Part shown: positions 1 to 7,682 of the stretch, piece after piece
Layout: each line of letters begins with the position of its first letter
Position numbering within the stretch: the first letter of the stretch is position 1
Notes under the pieces: model-generated
The model's database searches: none
What the model was told of the DNA's origin: nothing
The model's input: the letters and a program-made list of their open reading frames with translations, nothing else
DNA from: JAQUGA01 sp964521105
GTDB lineage: Bacteria; Bacteroidota; Bacteroidia; Bacteroidales; WCHB1-69
Direction of reading: 5' to 3'
DNA length: 19,671 nucleotides
NCBI GenBank assembly: GCA_964521105.1
Contig: CAZFPO010000047.1
Coordinates: 1 to 19,671, forward strand
Made by a program: the position numbers and the translations under genes

Positions 1-145
1 ATCCTCGTTTTTTTGAATTACGCTTTATTTCTCTACAAATTGTAGCTTTATTTACATTCAATGCTTTTGCAATGAATGCTTGTGATTTTTTACAATCTAG
101 GTACGCTTTAATTTGGTACCTTTGTTCCTTAGTTAAGTGCTTCAT
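1..145 (-). CDS. IS30-family transposase, N-terminal fragment (cut by window edge)
   Basis: Reading leftward from an ATG at 145, the minus strand encodes 48 residues and then leaves the window. The peptide begins MKHLTKEQRYQIKAYLD and continues with FIAKALNVNKATICREI, followed by a basic KRNSKKRG. This is the N-terminal helix-turn-helix of IS30-family transposases: the LTxEQRYxI opening and the 'xATIxREIKRN' recognition helix are typical. The domain binds the element's terminal inverted repeats; the DDE catalytic core would lie beyond the left edge. The frame is open to the edge, so nothing here shows whether the element is intact. A -7-like box lies 22 bp upstream of the start. The family call is strong; integrity and the element's boundaries cannot be judged. 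Confidence 0.85.
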   Translation of the reverse strand, partial: MKHLTKEQRYQIKAYLDCKKSQAFIAKALNVNKATICREIKRNSKKRG

Positions 146-167
146 GTTGTTTACTTTTAGTCGGGTA

Positions 168-175
168 CAAATATA
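168..175 (-). promoter_or_regulatory. -7 promoter box upstream of the IS30-type transposase
   Basis: The minus strand reads TATATTTG, matching the Bacteroidota -7 consensus TAnnTTTG, 22 bp before the transposase ATG. A TTG on the same strand lies about 26 bp further upstream, somewhat beyond the usual 17-23 bp spacing, so only the -7 half is convincing. It lies between the gene and the inverted-repeat structure at 184-301. Confidence 0.45.
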
Positions 176-183
176 AGCCTTAA

Positions 184-301
184 TTAGGAGTAAAAGCAGA
201 GCAAGGGAAACAACCCTTCGCTCTCTTTGCTCCGTTTCGCTTCGCTTCACTCCGCAAAGAGAGCGAAGGGTTGCGATATAAGATTATAAGAATACTCCTA
301 A
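184..301. repeat. Nested inverted repeat with perfect 20-bp hairpin stem
   Basis: An outer 9-bp inverted repeat (TTAGGAGTA at 184-192, TACTCCTAA at 293-301) encloses a perfect 20-bp inverted repeat (211-230 and 254-273, left arm starting CAACCCTTCGC) with a 23-base loop rich in TTCGC. The stem is much more GC-rich than the surrounding DNA. It lies between the transposase start and the 3' end of the dacB-like gene, both on the minus strand, so the hairpin could also end dacB transcription, although the minus-strand sequence after it (TTTCCCTTG) is a poor U-tract. It could instead be an end of the IS, a palindromic repeat unit or a small MITE-like insertion. The second end of the IS is outside the window, so I cannot choose between these. 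Confidence 0.6.
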
Positions 302-339
302 AAGTTGCATTTACTAATTGAACTTACGTTTATTTAAAT

Positions 340-1863
340 TTAATCGCTTTCGGCAATAGCAAGCATCAATTTTTCAATAATTTCTCTTATTTCGGCACTT
401 TTAACTGAAAAATTATTAACAATAATTGCAAAGGACAACATTTCGCCTTTTGCATTTTTTGCATATCCTGCATAAGCTCTTACATCTTGCATAGTTCCGC
501 TTTTAGCTCTAATATTTACTTCTCCTTTTTGATTTTTGAATAATTTTCGTAGAGTGCCTGATTCACCTGCTTCGGCTAAAGTTTCGTAATACGTTTTAAA
601 AAAAGGAGTATTGTATATATAAGCAAAATAATTACACAAAAAAGAAGCCGATAAAGAATTACTTCGAGATAATCCACAGCCATCGTTTATTTGAATCCCA
701 TCAGTGTTTATTTTCCTCGAATTTAATATAGATGTAACGGAGGAAGATCCTGAATAAAATGAGCCAATTCCTAGTCTTCGCATTCCAATATTTTTAAAAA
801 TTGCTTCGGCAAAAGTATTATGACTGTACTTATTTGTAATTGATACTATAGAAGTTAATGAGGGAGATTCATTAGTAAATATTTTGATTAATTTTTGAGT
901 TGTATCTTTTTTATCTTCATACTTAATTACACCGATACTTCTATTGGTTGATATGCCATTAACATTTAATAGTGAGTCGAAAAAGTCCATTAATACCCAT
1001 TCGGGTTGAGGAATTGCTCCTTTAACTGCAAAATTTGATGAATCCATAGGAATTGTTCCCTCCATTCTACAACTTCTATCAAATGGGTTTGAATAGATGC
1101 ATACATTGTCGCCTGATTTTGAAGAACCTGTTTTTACATTGTTGGTTATAGTAACATACTTTAATCTTGGCACAATAGAATCTATCGTTGTAATTTCACC
1201 AACATTAGTTCCTGGTTTAAAGTAAACCATATATAAATTTTCATTAAAATTAATTGCCGAAACCCCAGCTCCGTAATAATTTCCAATATCGTTCCATTGC
1301 CAATTGGGTGAAACTTGATGAGAATCAAATGCAGAAACATCAGCAATTATTTTCCCAGTTATTTGGTTTATCCCAGAATTTTTGATGGTATCAATCCATG
1401 TTTTAAAAATGGAATCAGCAGATGTAGATGCCCATCTTGATGAACACAGCGTAGGATCGCCATATCCTTTAATATATAAATTACCATTTAAAATGGAATC
1501 TTTAATTTCTCCATCGTATAAAATTTCTGTTTTAAATCGATAATTGCCACCTAGAGTCATAAAACCAACACCTGTAGTTATAGCTTTCATTACCGAAGCA
1601 GGCACCAGACTTTTATCAGCATTACTTTCGGCAATGATTTCGCCTGTTGAAATTTTTTTTACTTGGATACTCCAACTACTACATTTTAATTTTGGATTGT
1701 TGGTAAAATCATCTAATTCAGTTAGTAGTTTTTGTCTTTTCACTGATGTTTTTTTTTCAACAATAGTTTTAGATATTGGCTTATTTTGAGCAACCAAACT
1801 ATAATTTAAAGAGAAAAAAATAAGTATAAAGACTGAAATTTTTATTATATTTTTGGAATACAT
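340..1863 (-). CDS. dacB: D-alanyl-D-alanine carboxypeptidase/endopeptidase, PBP4 type (peptidase S13)
   Basis: The 507-residue product has an N-terminal signal peptide (about 1-25, ending SLVAQ) and the three penicillin-binding motifs of the S13 family in order: SVMK at 90-93 carries the acylated serine, GLSRSNS around 397-403 is the second motif (SxN region), and KSG at 454-456 replaces the commoner KTG. It should act in the periplasm, trimming or cleaving peptidoglycan stem peptides. Length and the long insert between motifs 1 and 2 fit PBP4 (E. coli DacB is a little under 500 residues). The gene is probably monocistronic: the terminator at 1905-1938 separates it from the upstream barrel gene, and the 41-bp gap after that holds a near-consensus -7 box (TATTTTTTG, one base too long) on the minus strand. 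KSG for KTG is a conservative change and no reason to doubt activity. Confidence 0.9.
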   Translation of the reverse strand: MYSKNIIKISVFILIFFSLNYSLVAQNKPISKTIVEKKTSVKRQKLLTELDDFTNNPKLKCSSWSIQVKKISTGEIIAESNADKSLVPASVMKAITTGVGFMTLGGNYRFKTEILYDGEIKDSILNGNLYIKGYGDPTLCSSRWASTSADSIFKTWIDTIKNSGINQITGKIIADVSAFDSHQVSPNWQWNDIGNYYGAGVSAINFNENLYMVYFKPGTNVGEITTIDSIVPRLKYVTITNNVKTGSSKSGDNVCIYSNPFDRSCRMEGTIPMDSSNFAVKGAIPQPEWVLMDFFDSLLNVNGISTNRSIGVIKYEDKKDTTQKLIKIFTNESPSLTSIVSITNKYSHNTFAEAIFKNIGMRRLGIGSFYSGSSSVTSILNSRKINTDGIQINDGCGLSRSNSLSASFLCNYFAYIYNTPFFKTYYETLAEAGESGTLRKLFKNQKGEVNIRAKSGTMQDVRAYAGYAKNAKGEMLSFAIIVNNFSVKSAEIREIIEKLMLAIAESD

Positions 1864-1904
1864 AAAAAAGTTGTTTAAAATAATTATCTAAAAGTACAAA
1901 AAAT

Positions 1905-1938
1905 AAAAAAAGCCGACAATAGTTTGTCGGCTTTTTTT
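1905..1938 (-). terminator. Intrinsic terminator after the FadL-like gene (symmetrical, could work both ways)
   Basis: A 9-bp GC-containing stem, AGCCGACAA (1911-1919) with TTGTCGGCT (1924-1932), has a 4-base loop and A6/T6 runs on either side, giving a U-tract on either strand. On the minus strand it lies 14 bp after the stop of the outer-membrane barrel gene, which is its most likely client. It isolates the dacB-like gene from read-through. Confidence 0.85.
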
Positions 1939-1951
1939 AATATATTTTCTG

Positions 1952-3427
1952 TTAAAATTTTATTCCCATCGTTAAAATGAAATTGCTCGAATTAAAACTG
2001 TTTTTTGTAGCATATGCATAATTTGGACTGTATAAATAATAATCTTCTTTAGCTTTTGTATAAACATAAGCCAAATCCATATAATAATTTTCAGATCGGA
2101 AACCAAGACCTCCTGATATTGAATATCTTGAAGCATCATTAATGCCTGATTTAAAAGGATTTGTGTAATAAGCATAGCCTAAGCGAATAGCCATAGGAGA
2201 AAGATTTAATTCGCCACCTGCACGAATAATATGCTGAGCTTGGTATTTAGTTTTTACGTTATTATTTTCTTCAAAGAAATTATAATCAGAAGCTCTTAAA
2301 CGAGTTTTGGAATAATCTACAAATTCATAATCAATACCAATAAAACCATGTGTTTTGAACAAAACTGCTAAATTACCCATTAATCTGAGTGGGGTATTTA
2401 TTTCATATTTATAGTCCAATACATCTGATTTTTTTTCAAATATTCCTTCATCAACATTTGACTTAATTGTACGAGTAAAAGTGTCGCTAATTCTGTAAAA
2501 AAAGGTAGGAGTATGAATGGCTCCACCAAAGCGAATAAACTCAGCAGGGCGAACAATAAATCCCACTTTTAAATTTACTCCTGAACCATTAGTAGATAAA
2601 TCGTCGTTAATAGATAGATTTTTAAACCCTGCTATTGAATCATTTATATCTTCTTCTTGATATTGAGAGGTTTCTTTATAGTTAAAATAGGGTAATCCAA
2701 TGGTTGCACCAATAAACAATTTATCCGAATAATTTCCACCTAAAGCAAAATACCATTCATTCATTGAACCTTTTGTGTTTATAGTTTTGCGTTGTTGAAC
2801 TCCTCCGTTTTGGATATCACTAGTATAAAAATATGAAACAGTATCGCTTCCACTTAACACTGGATGCGAATCGGTAAGCCATGCTTCATAAGCTAACCAT
2901 GTATCAAATTTGTTTAAGTTCTCAGGATTTATTCCATTTGAATTATCGATGTATTGATTCATGATTGAATTTTTATCGTTAAATCCTTCAATTACAATAT
3001 TATTATTGTAGTTTGCTAAGCGATTTAATCCAAATCCGAATTGCATAAATTTCCACTGAGGGCGATCTGAAGTTTCTGAACCAATTTGCCCAGTTAAGAC
3101 AACTCCAAAATTACTGATATTAAAATTGTATTTAAAATCTTCGGATGAGTAATTATTATAGTCGCTAATAGTTTTGCTAAAATGGATAGATGGCGACAAA
3201 TTGATGTCGGATTTTTTGTAAATACCTATTGATGCAGGATTGGTGGAAATAGCTGAAACATCGGCTCCAACAGCTCCAAAAGCTCCGCCAGCAGCCATAA
3301 ATCGAGCTGTACCTCCCCAATACATTTGCGAATATCTCAGAGCTTCTATTTCGTTTTGAGCGAGTGTGTTTGATATAATTCCAAATAGAAACATCAAACT
3401 TGCAATTATTTTAAATTTTGTTTTCAT
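1952..3427 (-). CDS. OmpP1/FadL-family outer-membrane beta-barrel protein
   Basis: The 491-residue protein has a signal peptide (about 1-24, ending NTLAQ) and a conserved N-terminal stretch (WGGTARFMAAGGAFGAVG, about 37-54, then ADVSAISTNPASIG) characteristic of Bacteroidota OmpP1/FadL-like barrels, often annotated 'hemin receptor'. Alternating hydrophobic/polar strands run to the C-terminus, which ends GIKF with the terminal Phe expected for BAM-dependent barrel insertion. FadL relatives move hydrophobic molecules through the outer membrane; the substrate here is unknown. It is not PorV, lacking that protein's typical N-terminal sequence. It follows the repeat-rich lipoprotein gene by 39 bp on the same strand with no clear promoter between, so the two are probably co-transcribed. 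A terminator lies immediately downstream. Confidence 0.8.
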   Translation of the reverse strand: MKTKFKIIASLMFLFGIISNTLAQNEIEALRYSQMYWGGTARFMAAGGAFGAVGADVSAISTNPASIGIYKKSDINLSPSIHFSKTISDYNNYSSEDFKYNFNISNFGVVLTGQIGSETSDRPQWKFMQFGFGLNRLANYNNNIVIEGFNDKNSIMNQYIDNSNGINPENLNKFDTWLAYEAWLTDSHPVLSGSDTVSYFYTSDIQNGGVQQRKTINTKGSMNEWYFALGGNYSDKLFIGATIGLPYFNYKETSQYQEEDINDSIAGFKNLSINDDLSTNGSGVNLKVGFIVRPAEFIRFGGAIHTPTFFYRISDTFTRTIKSNVDEGIFEKKSDVLDYKYEINTPLRLMGNLAVLFKTHGFIGIDYEFVDYSKTRLRASDYNFFEENNNVKTKYQAQHIIRAGGELNLSPMAIRLGYAYYTNPFKSGINDASRYSISGGLGFRSENYYMDLAYVYTKAKEDYYLYSPNYAYATKNSFNSSNFILTMGIKF

Positions 3428-3466
3428 TGTGTTAAGAGTTAAGTTGAAATTTAAAAATAGTTTTAT

Positions 3467-5272
3467 TTAGCGATGTGATCTTCCCGAACTACTTGAGGAA
3501 CTTCCCCCTGAAGATCGGCTTGATGAGCTAGAAGAACTTGATGAACTGGAACTTGAAGAACGAGATGTGCCTGAACTATTATGGCTACCAGAGGAAGATG
3601 GTGATGAGTATGAACTGTTTCTGTTTTCATTGGTGTTATTAGTAGGTCGACTTTCACGAGGTGTAGATGGTTGAGTATATGAATTGTTTTGATTTCGATT
3701 GTTATTATATCTTGGTTCGTTATTGGTATTTGTGGGGCGACTATTATTAGTTGGAGGAGCTACATACTCTTGATTAGAACGAGGAGCCGAATAGTTGTTA
3801 TTAGGTTGATACGGTTTTGAGTTATTGTTTTCAGGTTTTGTATATGTTGGACGATTATAATTTGTCCTATTGTCAGAAGGTTCAGTTGGAGTTGTTTTAT
3901 TTTCGTTCATGTTGTATTTGTAGTGAGAAGGGTTGTTGTCGGTATTTCTGTTAGTGTTGTATGGTTTATCGTTTGGAGTATTTTCGGTTGGTTTAACATT
4001 ATTGTCGAAATTATTTCCATTGGTATTTGGTGTAGTATTTCTTTCAATCTTATTTTGAGTTGGATTAGTTGTGTTACGATTTGTAGGATTATTCGTATTT
4101 CTATCGGTTGGAGTAGTGTTGTTTTTATTATTATCAAAAGTATTTGGATTAGTTGTGTTACGATTTGTAGGATTATTTGTATTTCTGTCGGTTGGAGTAG
4201 TATTATTTTTATTATTATCAAAAGTATTAGGATTAGTTGGAGTAACACTTGTATTTCTTTGATTATTATTTACATTAGTAGAAGTACCTGTATTTCTAGA
4301 ATTATTATTGTTATTATTTAAATCGGTAGGTTTAATAGTTGATGTATTAGGTGATGTAGTACTTTCGATACCGGAGTTAGTAATTCTATTATTAGGATTT
4401 GGATTATTATTAGTGTTAGAAGCTACAACAGCTCTTTCATATTTATCGCCAAATGTTAAATTATGGTCATTGTTATTATTATTTCCTGTATTTCCCGAGC
4501 CCGAACGGTTTCCAGAAGGACCATTACTTGATCCGATAGCTGTGCGTGGACCATAAGAATGATTTCTATTATTGTCATGACTATTGTAATAATAATCCGA
4601 TGAGTTGCCATATTGTCCATCGTAGTAGCCATCCCAATATCCATCATGATAACCATGAGCATATCCGTGTCCATATCCACCCCAACCATATCCGTGTCCA
4701 TATCCACCCCAACCATATCCGTATCCACCCCAACCATATCCGTATCCATATGCCCAATATCCAGGATAATAATAAGGACGATAATAAGACGATCCCCACC
4801 ACCAGTTATACCCTAAATAGATACTTGTACCAAAACACCATGGGTCGTATGAATACCAATAATTATTTGTGTAATAAGGGTCATAATAATTCCAACCATA
4901 ATTATGATGGAAACGACGTATGCGAGAAGAATAATAATAATCGTATTCGTCATCGTAATAATTATTAGTAATGTAGGTATTACCCGAACCTGTTGAATAA
5001 CTTTGTGTTTCAGATGTAGTAGGTTCTTGAGTGTATGTTTCGTTATTTGAATAATTTTGATTATCGGAATTTGGGTATGCGATAGTGTTTGTACTCGATT
5101 CGGTATTTATTGGACGAGTAGAAGCAGGTTCGGAATTTGTGTATGTTTGAGTTGTTTTTTGAGTCGGTTTAGATGTAAAATACACATCGTCGTAACCGGA
5201 ATTACCGTTTTGAAAAACGGTACAGGAAGTGAATAAAAATCCTGTTGCTAAAATTAATAAATACTTTTTCAT
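3467..5272 (-). CDS. Low-complexity surface lipoprotein, Y/G/W-rich, N/T/P-rich and Ser-rich segments
   Basis: I do not recognise a functional family for this 601-residue protein. It starts with a lipoprotein signal (MKKYLLILATGFLFTSC, Cys17). After a T/S/N-rich linker (18-100) comes an aromatic/glycine block (about 100-232) with NWWWG and repeated YGWGGYGHG units, then a long N/T/P-rich block (about 235-540) containing an exact 28-residue tandem repeat, and finally a near-pure Ser run ending SSGRSHR. Such composition predicts disorder; the Tyr/Trp/Gly segment could self-associate or bind wall or matrix (inference). It has a strong Shine-Dalgarno sequence, rare in this phylum. It is probably the first gene of a two-gene unit with the FadL-like barrel and is divergent from proS. 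No perfect -7 box was found; TGATATTTG at about 5356-5364 on the minus strand comes close. The antisense and out-of-frame ORFs over this gene are artefacts of its biased codons. Confidence 0.75.
   Translation of the reverse strand: MKKYLLILATGFLFTSCTVFQNGNSGYDDVYFTSKPTQKTTQTYTNSEPASTRPINTESSTNTIAYPNSDNQNYSNNETYTQEPTTSETQSYSTGSGNTYITNNYYDDEYDYYYSSRIRRFHHNYGWNYYDPYYTNNYWYSYDPWCFGTSIYLGYNWWWGSSYYRPYYYPGYWAYGYGYGWGGYGYGWGGYGHGYGWGGYGHGYAHGYHDGYWDGYYDGQYGNSSDYYYNSHDNNRNHSYGPRTAIGSSNGPSGNRSGSGNTGNNNNNDHNLTFGDKYERAVVASNTNNNPNPNNRITNSGIESTTSPNTSTIKPTDLNNNNNNSRNTGTSTNVNNNQRNTSVTPTNPNTFDNNKNNTTPTDRNTNNPTNRNTTNPNTFDNNKNNTTPTDRNTNNPTNRNTTNPTQNKIERNTTPNTNGNNFDNNVKPTENTPNDKPYNTNRNTDNNPSHYKYNMNENKTTPTEPSDNRTNYNRPTYTKPENNNSKPYQPNNNYSAPRSNQEYVAPPTNNSRPTNTNNEPRYNNNRNQNNSYTQPSTPRESRPTNNTNENRNSSYSSPSSSGSHNSSGTSRSSSSSSSSSSSSSSRSSGGSSSSSSGRSHR
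4067..4234 (-). repeat. 84-bp coding tandem repeat, two copies
   Basis: Two adjacent 84-bp units (4151-4234 and 4067-4150) encode the same 28 residues, starting NPNTFDNNKNN and ending PTNRNTT, in the lipoprotein gene. I count five base differences between them, all at third codon positions and all silent. The start of a further, diverged unit follows (NPTQNK). Confidence 0.9.
4660..4734 (-). repeat. 27-bp coding tandem repeat in the Tyr/Gly-rich block
   Basis: Units at 4660-4686 and 4687-4713 are identical 27-mers (starting CATATCCGTGTCC on the plus strand), followed by a 21-bp shortened unit at 4714-4734 and a diverging one. They encode YGWGGYGHG-type peptides in the aromatic/glycine block of the lipoprotein. 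Such short exact repeats can change copy number by slippage or recombination. Confidence 0.85.
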
Positions 5273-5280
5273 GGCTCGGC

Positions 5281-5286
5281 CCTCCT
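5281..5286 (-). promoter_or_regulatory. Canonical Shine-Dalgarno site of the low-complexity lipoprotein gene
   Basis: The minus strand reads TTAGGAGG, then 8 bases (GCCGAGCC), then ATG at 5272. AGGAGG at this spacing is a perfect ribosome binding site. Bacteroidota generally do not rely on such sites and the other starts in this window have no comparable one. It fixes the start codon of the lipoprotein. Confidence 0.7.
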
Positions 5287-5294
5287 AATTTACG

Positions 5295-5326
5295 TTGTTA
5301 TTATATAATTTCTTTTATTACTTTTG
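5295..5326 (+). promoter_or_regulatory. Bacteroidota-type promoter for proS
   Basis: TTG at 5295-5297 and TACTTTTG at 5319-5326 match the -33 (TTG) and -7 (TAnnTTTG) consensus with 21 bp between them. The ATG of proS follows about 50 bp after the -7 box. This is the only promoter in the window where I can see both halves. Confidence 0.65.
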
Positions 5327-5376
5327 CTTAAAATTAAAGAACAAACAAAATTTAGCAAATATCATACCACAAAAAT

Positions 5377-6852
5377 ATGGCAAAAAACTTCACAAAACGT
5401 TCCGAGAACTACTCACAATGGTATAATGAATTAGTAATAAAAGCAGATTTAGCCGAAAATTCTTCGGTTCGAGGGTGCATGGTCATAAAACCTTATGGAT
5501 ATTCGATTTGGGAAAAAATGCAACAGGCTTTAGATAAGATGTTTAAGGATACGGGTCATGTGAATGCATATTTCCCATTATTTATTCCCAAGTCGTTTTT
5601 TAGTAAAGAAGCAAGTCACGTTGAGGGATTTGCTAAGGAATGTGCTATCGTAACCCATTATCGATTAAAGAATGACCCTAACGGTAAGGGAGTTATTGTA
5701 GACCCAGATGCTAAACTTGAAGAAGAACTGATAGTTCGTCCAACATCTGAAACAATTATTTGGGATACTTATAAAAATTGGATTCAGTCATATCGCGATT
5801 TACCTTTACTCATTAATCAGTGGGCAAATGTTGTTAGATGGGAGATGAGAACTCGATTATTTTTACGTACTGCCGAATTTTTATGGCAGGAAGGACATAC
5901 GGCTCATGCTACCGAAAAAGAAGCATTGGCAGAAGCCCGACAGATGTTAGAAGTATATGCCACTTTTGCCGAACAATTTATGGCGTTACCTGTAATTAAA
6001 GGAATTAAAACAGCCAATGAAAGATTTGCTGGTGCTATTGAAACGTTTTGCATTGAAGGATTAATGCAAGATGGCAAAGCACTTCAAGCAGGTACATCTC
6101 ATTTTTTAGGTCAAAATTTTGCTAAAGCATTCGATGTAAAATTTTTAAACAAAGAAAATGTTCAAGAACATGTTTGGGCCACTTCATGGGGCGTTTCAAC
6201 CAGATTGGTAGGTGCTTTAATTATGTCTCATTCGGACGATAATGGTTTAGTTTTACCTCCAATGCTTGCTCCAATTCAAGTAGTTATCATTCCAATTTTT
6301 AAGGACAGCTCTGAACTTGATAAGATTAATGAAAAAATATTGCCAATCATTTCAAAACTAAAGGAGCATGGTATTTCTGTAAAATTTGATGACAGGGATA
6401 CACAAAAGCCGGGTTGGAAATTCAATGAATATGAATTTAAAGGAGTTCCAATTAGAATTGCCATTGGTCCTCGTGATTTAGAAAATAACTGCATCGAAAT
6501 AGCAAGGCGAGACACCTTGTCAAAAGAAACCATTTCTATTGATAAATGCGTTGAACATATTGAGTTTTTATTGAAAGATATTCAGTCAAACTTGTATCAA
6601 AAAGCATTAAATTTTAGAGAATCAAATACTATAAAAGTTGATACATGGGACGAATTTATTGCTCAACTTGACAATACGGGAGGTTTTATATCGGCACATT
6701 GGGATGGGACGTCTGAAACCGAAGAAAAAATCAAGCAGGAGTCAAAAGCAACCATTCGTTGTATACCTCTTAACAATATTGAAGAAGAAGGCAAATGTAT
6801 TTTAACTGGAAAACCTTCCAAGCAAAGAGTGCTTTTTGCTCGTGCATACTAA
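5377..6852 (+). CDS. proS: Proline--tRNA ligase, archaeal/eukaryal type
   Basis: The 491-residue protein is a class II aminoacyl-tRNA synthetase that charges tRNA-Pro with proline in the cytoplasm. Visible signatures: an N-terminal YSQWYNELVIKADLAE opening typical of the short eukaryal/archaeal-like form; RPTSE at 121-125; motif 2, from RWEMRTR (154-160) through the FLWQEGHTAHAT stretch (168-179); an anticodon-binding domain (about 285-390); and a C-terminal domain ending RVLFARAY. It lacks the INS editing insertion of the E. coli-type enzyme (about 570 residues). This form is standard in Bacteroidota. mazG follows after a 10-bp gap and is probably co-transcribed. Confidence 0.97.
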   Translation: MAKNFTKRSENYSQWYNELVIKADLAENSSVRGCMVIKPYGYSIWEKMQQALDKMFKDTGHVNAYFPLFIPKSFFSKEASHVEGFAKECAIVTHYRLKNDPNGKGVIVDPDAKLEEELIVRPTSETIIWDTYKNWIQSYRDLPLLINQWANVVRWEMRTRLFLRTAEFLWQEGHTAHATEKEALAEARQMLEVYATFAEQFMALPVIKGIKTANERFAGAIETFCIEGLMQDGKALQAGTSHFLGQNFAKAFDVKFLNKENVQEHVWATSWGVSTRLVGALIMSHSDDNGLVLPPMLAPIQVVIIPIFKDSSELDKINEKILPIISKLKEHGISVKFDDRDTQKPGWKFNEYEFKGVPIRIAIGPRDLENNCIEIARRDTLSKETISIDKCVEHIEFLLKDIQSNLYQKALNFRESNTIKVDTWDEFIAQLDNTGGFISAHWDGTSETEEKIKQESKATIRCIPLNNIEEEGKCILTGKPSKQRVLFARAY

Positions 6853-6862
6853 AAAAGTAAAT

Positions 6863-7630
6863 ATGGACAAACGATTACTCGCTTTTACTAGGTTGCTAGA
6901 TATCATGGATGATTTAAGAGCTGGTTGTCCATGGGATAAAGAACAAACTTTTGATAGTTTAAGAATACTTACAATAGAAGAAGTGCATGAACTTTCAGAG
7001 GAAATTTTAGATAATAATCTTGATGGTATTAAAAAGGAACTTGGCGATTTAATGCTTCATTTAGTTTTTTATGCTAAAATTGGACAAGAAAAAAATGCTT
7101 TTGATATAGCTGATGTTTTAAATGCGATTTGTGAAAAGTTAATATTGAGGCATCCTCACATCTATTCGTCTACTATAGTTGAAAACTCAAGCCAAGTAAA
7201 GTCAAATTGGGAAAAAATAAAAATGGGTGAGGGGCATCGTTCTGTATTAAGCGGAGTTCCAAAGCATTTGCCCTCATTAATTAAAGCTTATCGAATTCAA
7301 GAAAAAGCAAGCGGAATTGGGTTCGATTGGGATCAACGTAGTCAAGTTTGGGATAAAGTGAAAGAGGAATTAAATGAATTTCAAATAGAAGCTGAAGCTG
7401 GAAATATTGATAAAATGGAGTCTGAATTTGGTGATGTTTTGTTTGCGTTAGTTAATTATGCTCGTTATGTAAACATCAATCCCGACGATGCATTGGAAAA
7501 AACTAATAAAAAGTTCATTCGTAGATTTAGTTTTATGGAACAAGAGATTTATAAATCTGAAAAAAAGTTTGATGATTTTAACTTAGACGAAATGAATTTA
7601 TTATGGGAAAAATCCAAATTAAATGATTAA
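6863..7630 (+). CDS. mazG: Nucleoside triphosphate pyrophosphohydrolase MazG
   Basis: Starting at the ATG at 6863 the protein has 255 residues, close to E. coli MazG (263). An upstream in-frame TTG at 6836 would overlap proS and adds a stretch unlike MazG, so I reject it. The N-terminal half has the family hallmark CPWDKEQTF (22-30) and the metal-binding EEVHE (39-43) followed by ELGD (59-62). A second MazG repeat lies in the C-terminal half (EELNEF, later ESEFGDVLFALVNYAR). MazG hydrolyses NTPs and dNTPs to the monophosphate and pyrophosphate, cleaning the nucleotide pool and affecting (p)ppGpp-linked stress survival in E. coli. It probably shares the proS promoter. Confidence 0.95.
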   Translation: MDKRLLAFTRLLDIMDDLRAGCPWDKEQTFDSLRILTIEEVHELSEEILDNNLDGIKKELGDLMLHLVFYAKIGQEKNAFDIADVLNAICEKLILRHPHIYSSTIVENSSQVKSNWEKIKMGEGHRSVLSGVPKHLPSLIKAYRIQEKASGIGFDWDQRSQVWDKVKEELNEFQIEAEAGNIDKMESEFGDVLFALVNYARYVNINPDDALEKTNKKFIRRFSFMEQEIYKSEKKFDDFNLDEMNLLWEKSKLND

Positions 7631-7651
7631 TTATTACGGTATTTTTTTTGC

Positions 7652-7659
7652 TATATTTG
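7652..7659 (+). promoter_or_regulatory. -7 promoter box upstream of the small lipoprotein gene
   Basis: TATATTTG matches TAnnTTTG 23 bp before the ATG at 7683, directly after the mazG stop. No TTG lies at the expected -33 distance; a run of eight T (about 7642-7649) occupies the spacer. A separate transcript from mazG is likely but not certain. Confidence 0.5.
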
Positions 7660-7682
7660 TATTCTGTTAAAAATTATTCATC

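Noticed and set aside
1952..3427. PorV (type IX secretion shuttle) identity for the barrel
   Set aside because: The N-terminus matches FadL/OmpP1-like proteins, not the PorV sequence, and no other type IX gene is nearby.
4067..4734. CRISPR-like spaced repeats
   Set aside because: The repeats are directly adjacent, in frame with a coding region, of mixed length and without unique spacers.
3907..4968. Several long antisense and out-of-frame ORFs over the lipoprotein gene
   Set aside because: They mirror the biased AAT/ACA/TCA codon content of the low-complexity gene; their proteins (V/I/G runs, MDTDMVGV repeats) have no signal, domain or start context.
6836..6862. Upstream TTG start for mazG, overlapping proS
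   Set aside because: The added residues (LVHTKKVN) do not resemble MazG N-termini, and the ATG at 6863 gives the usual length and a clean 10-bp gap.
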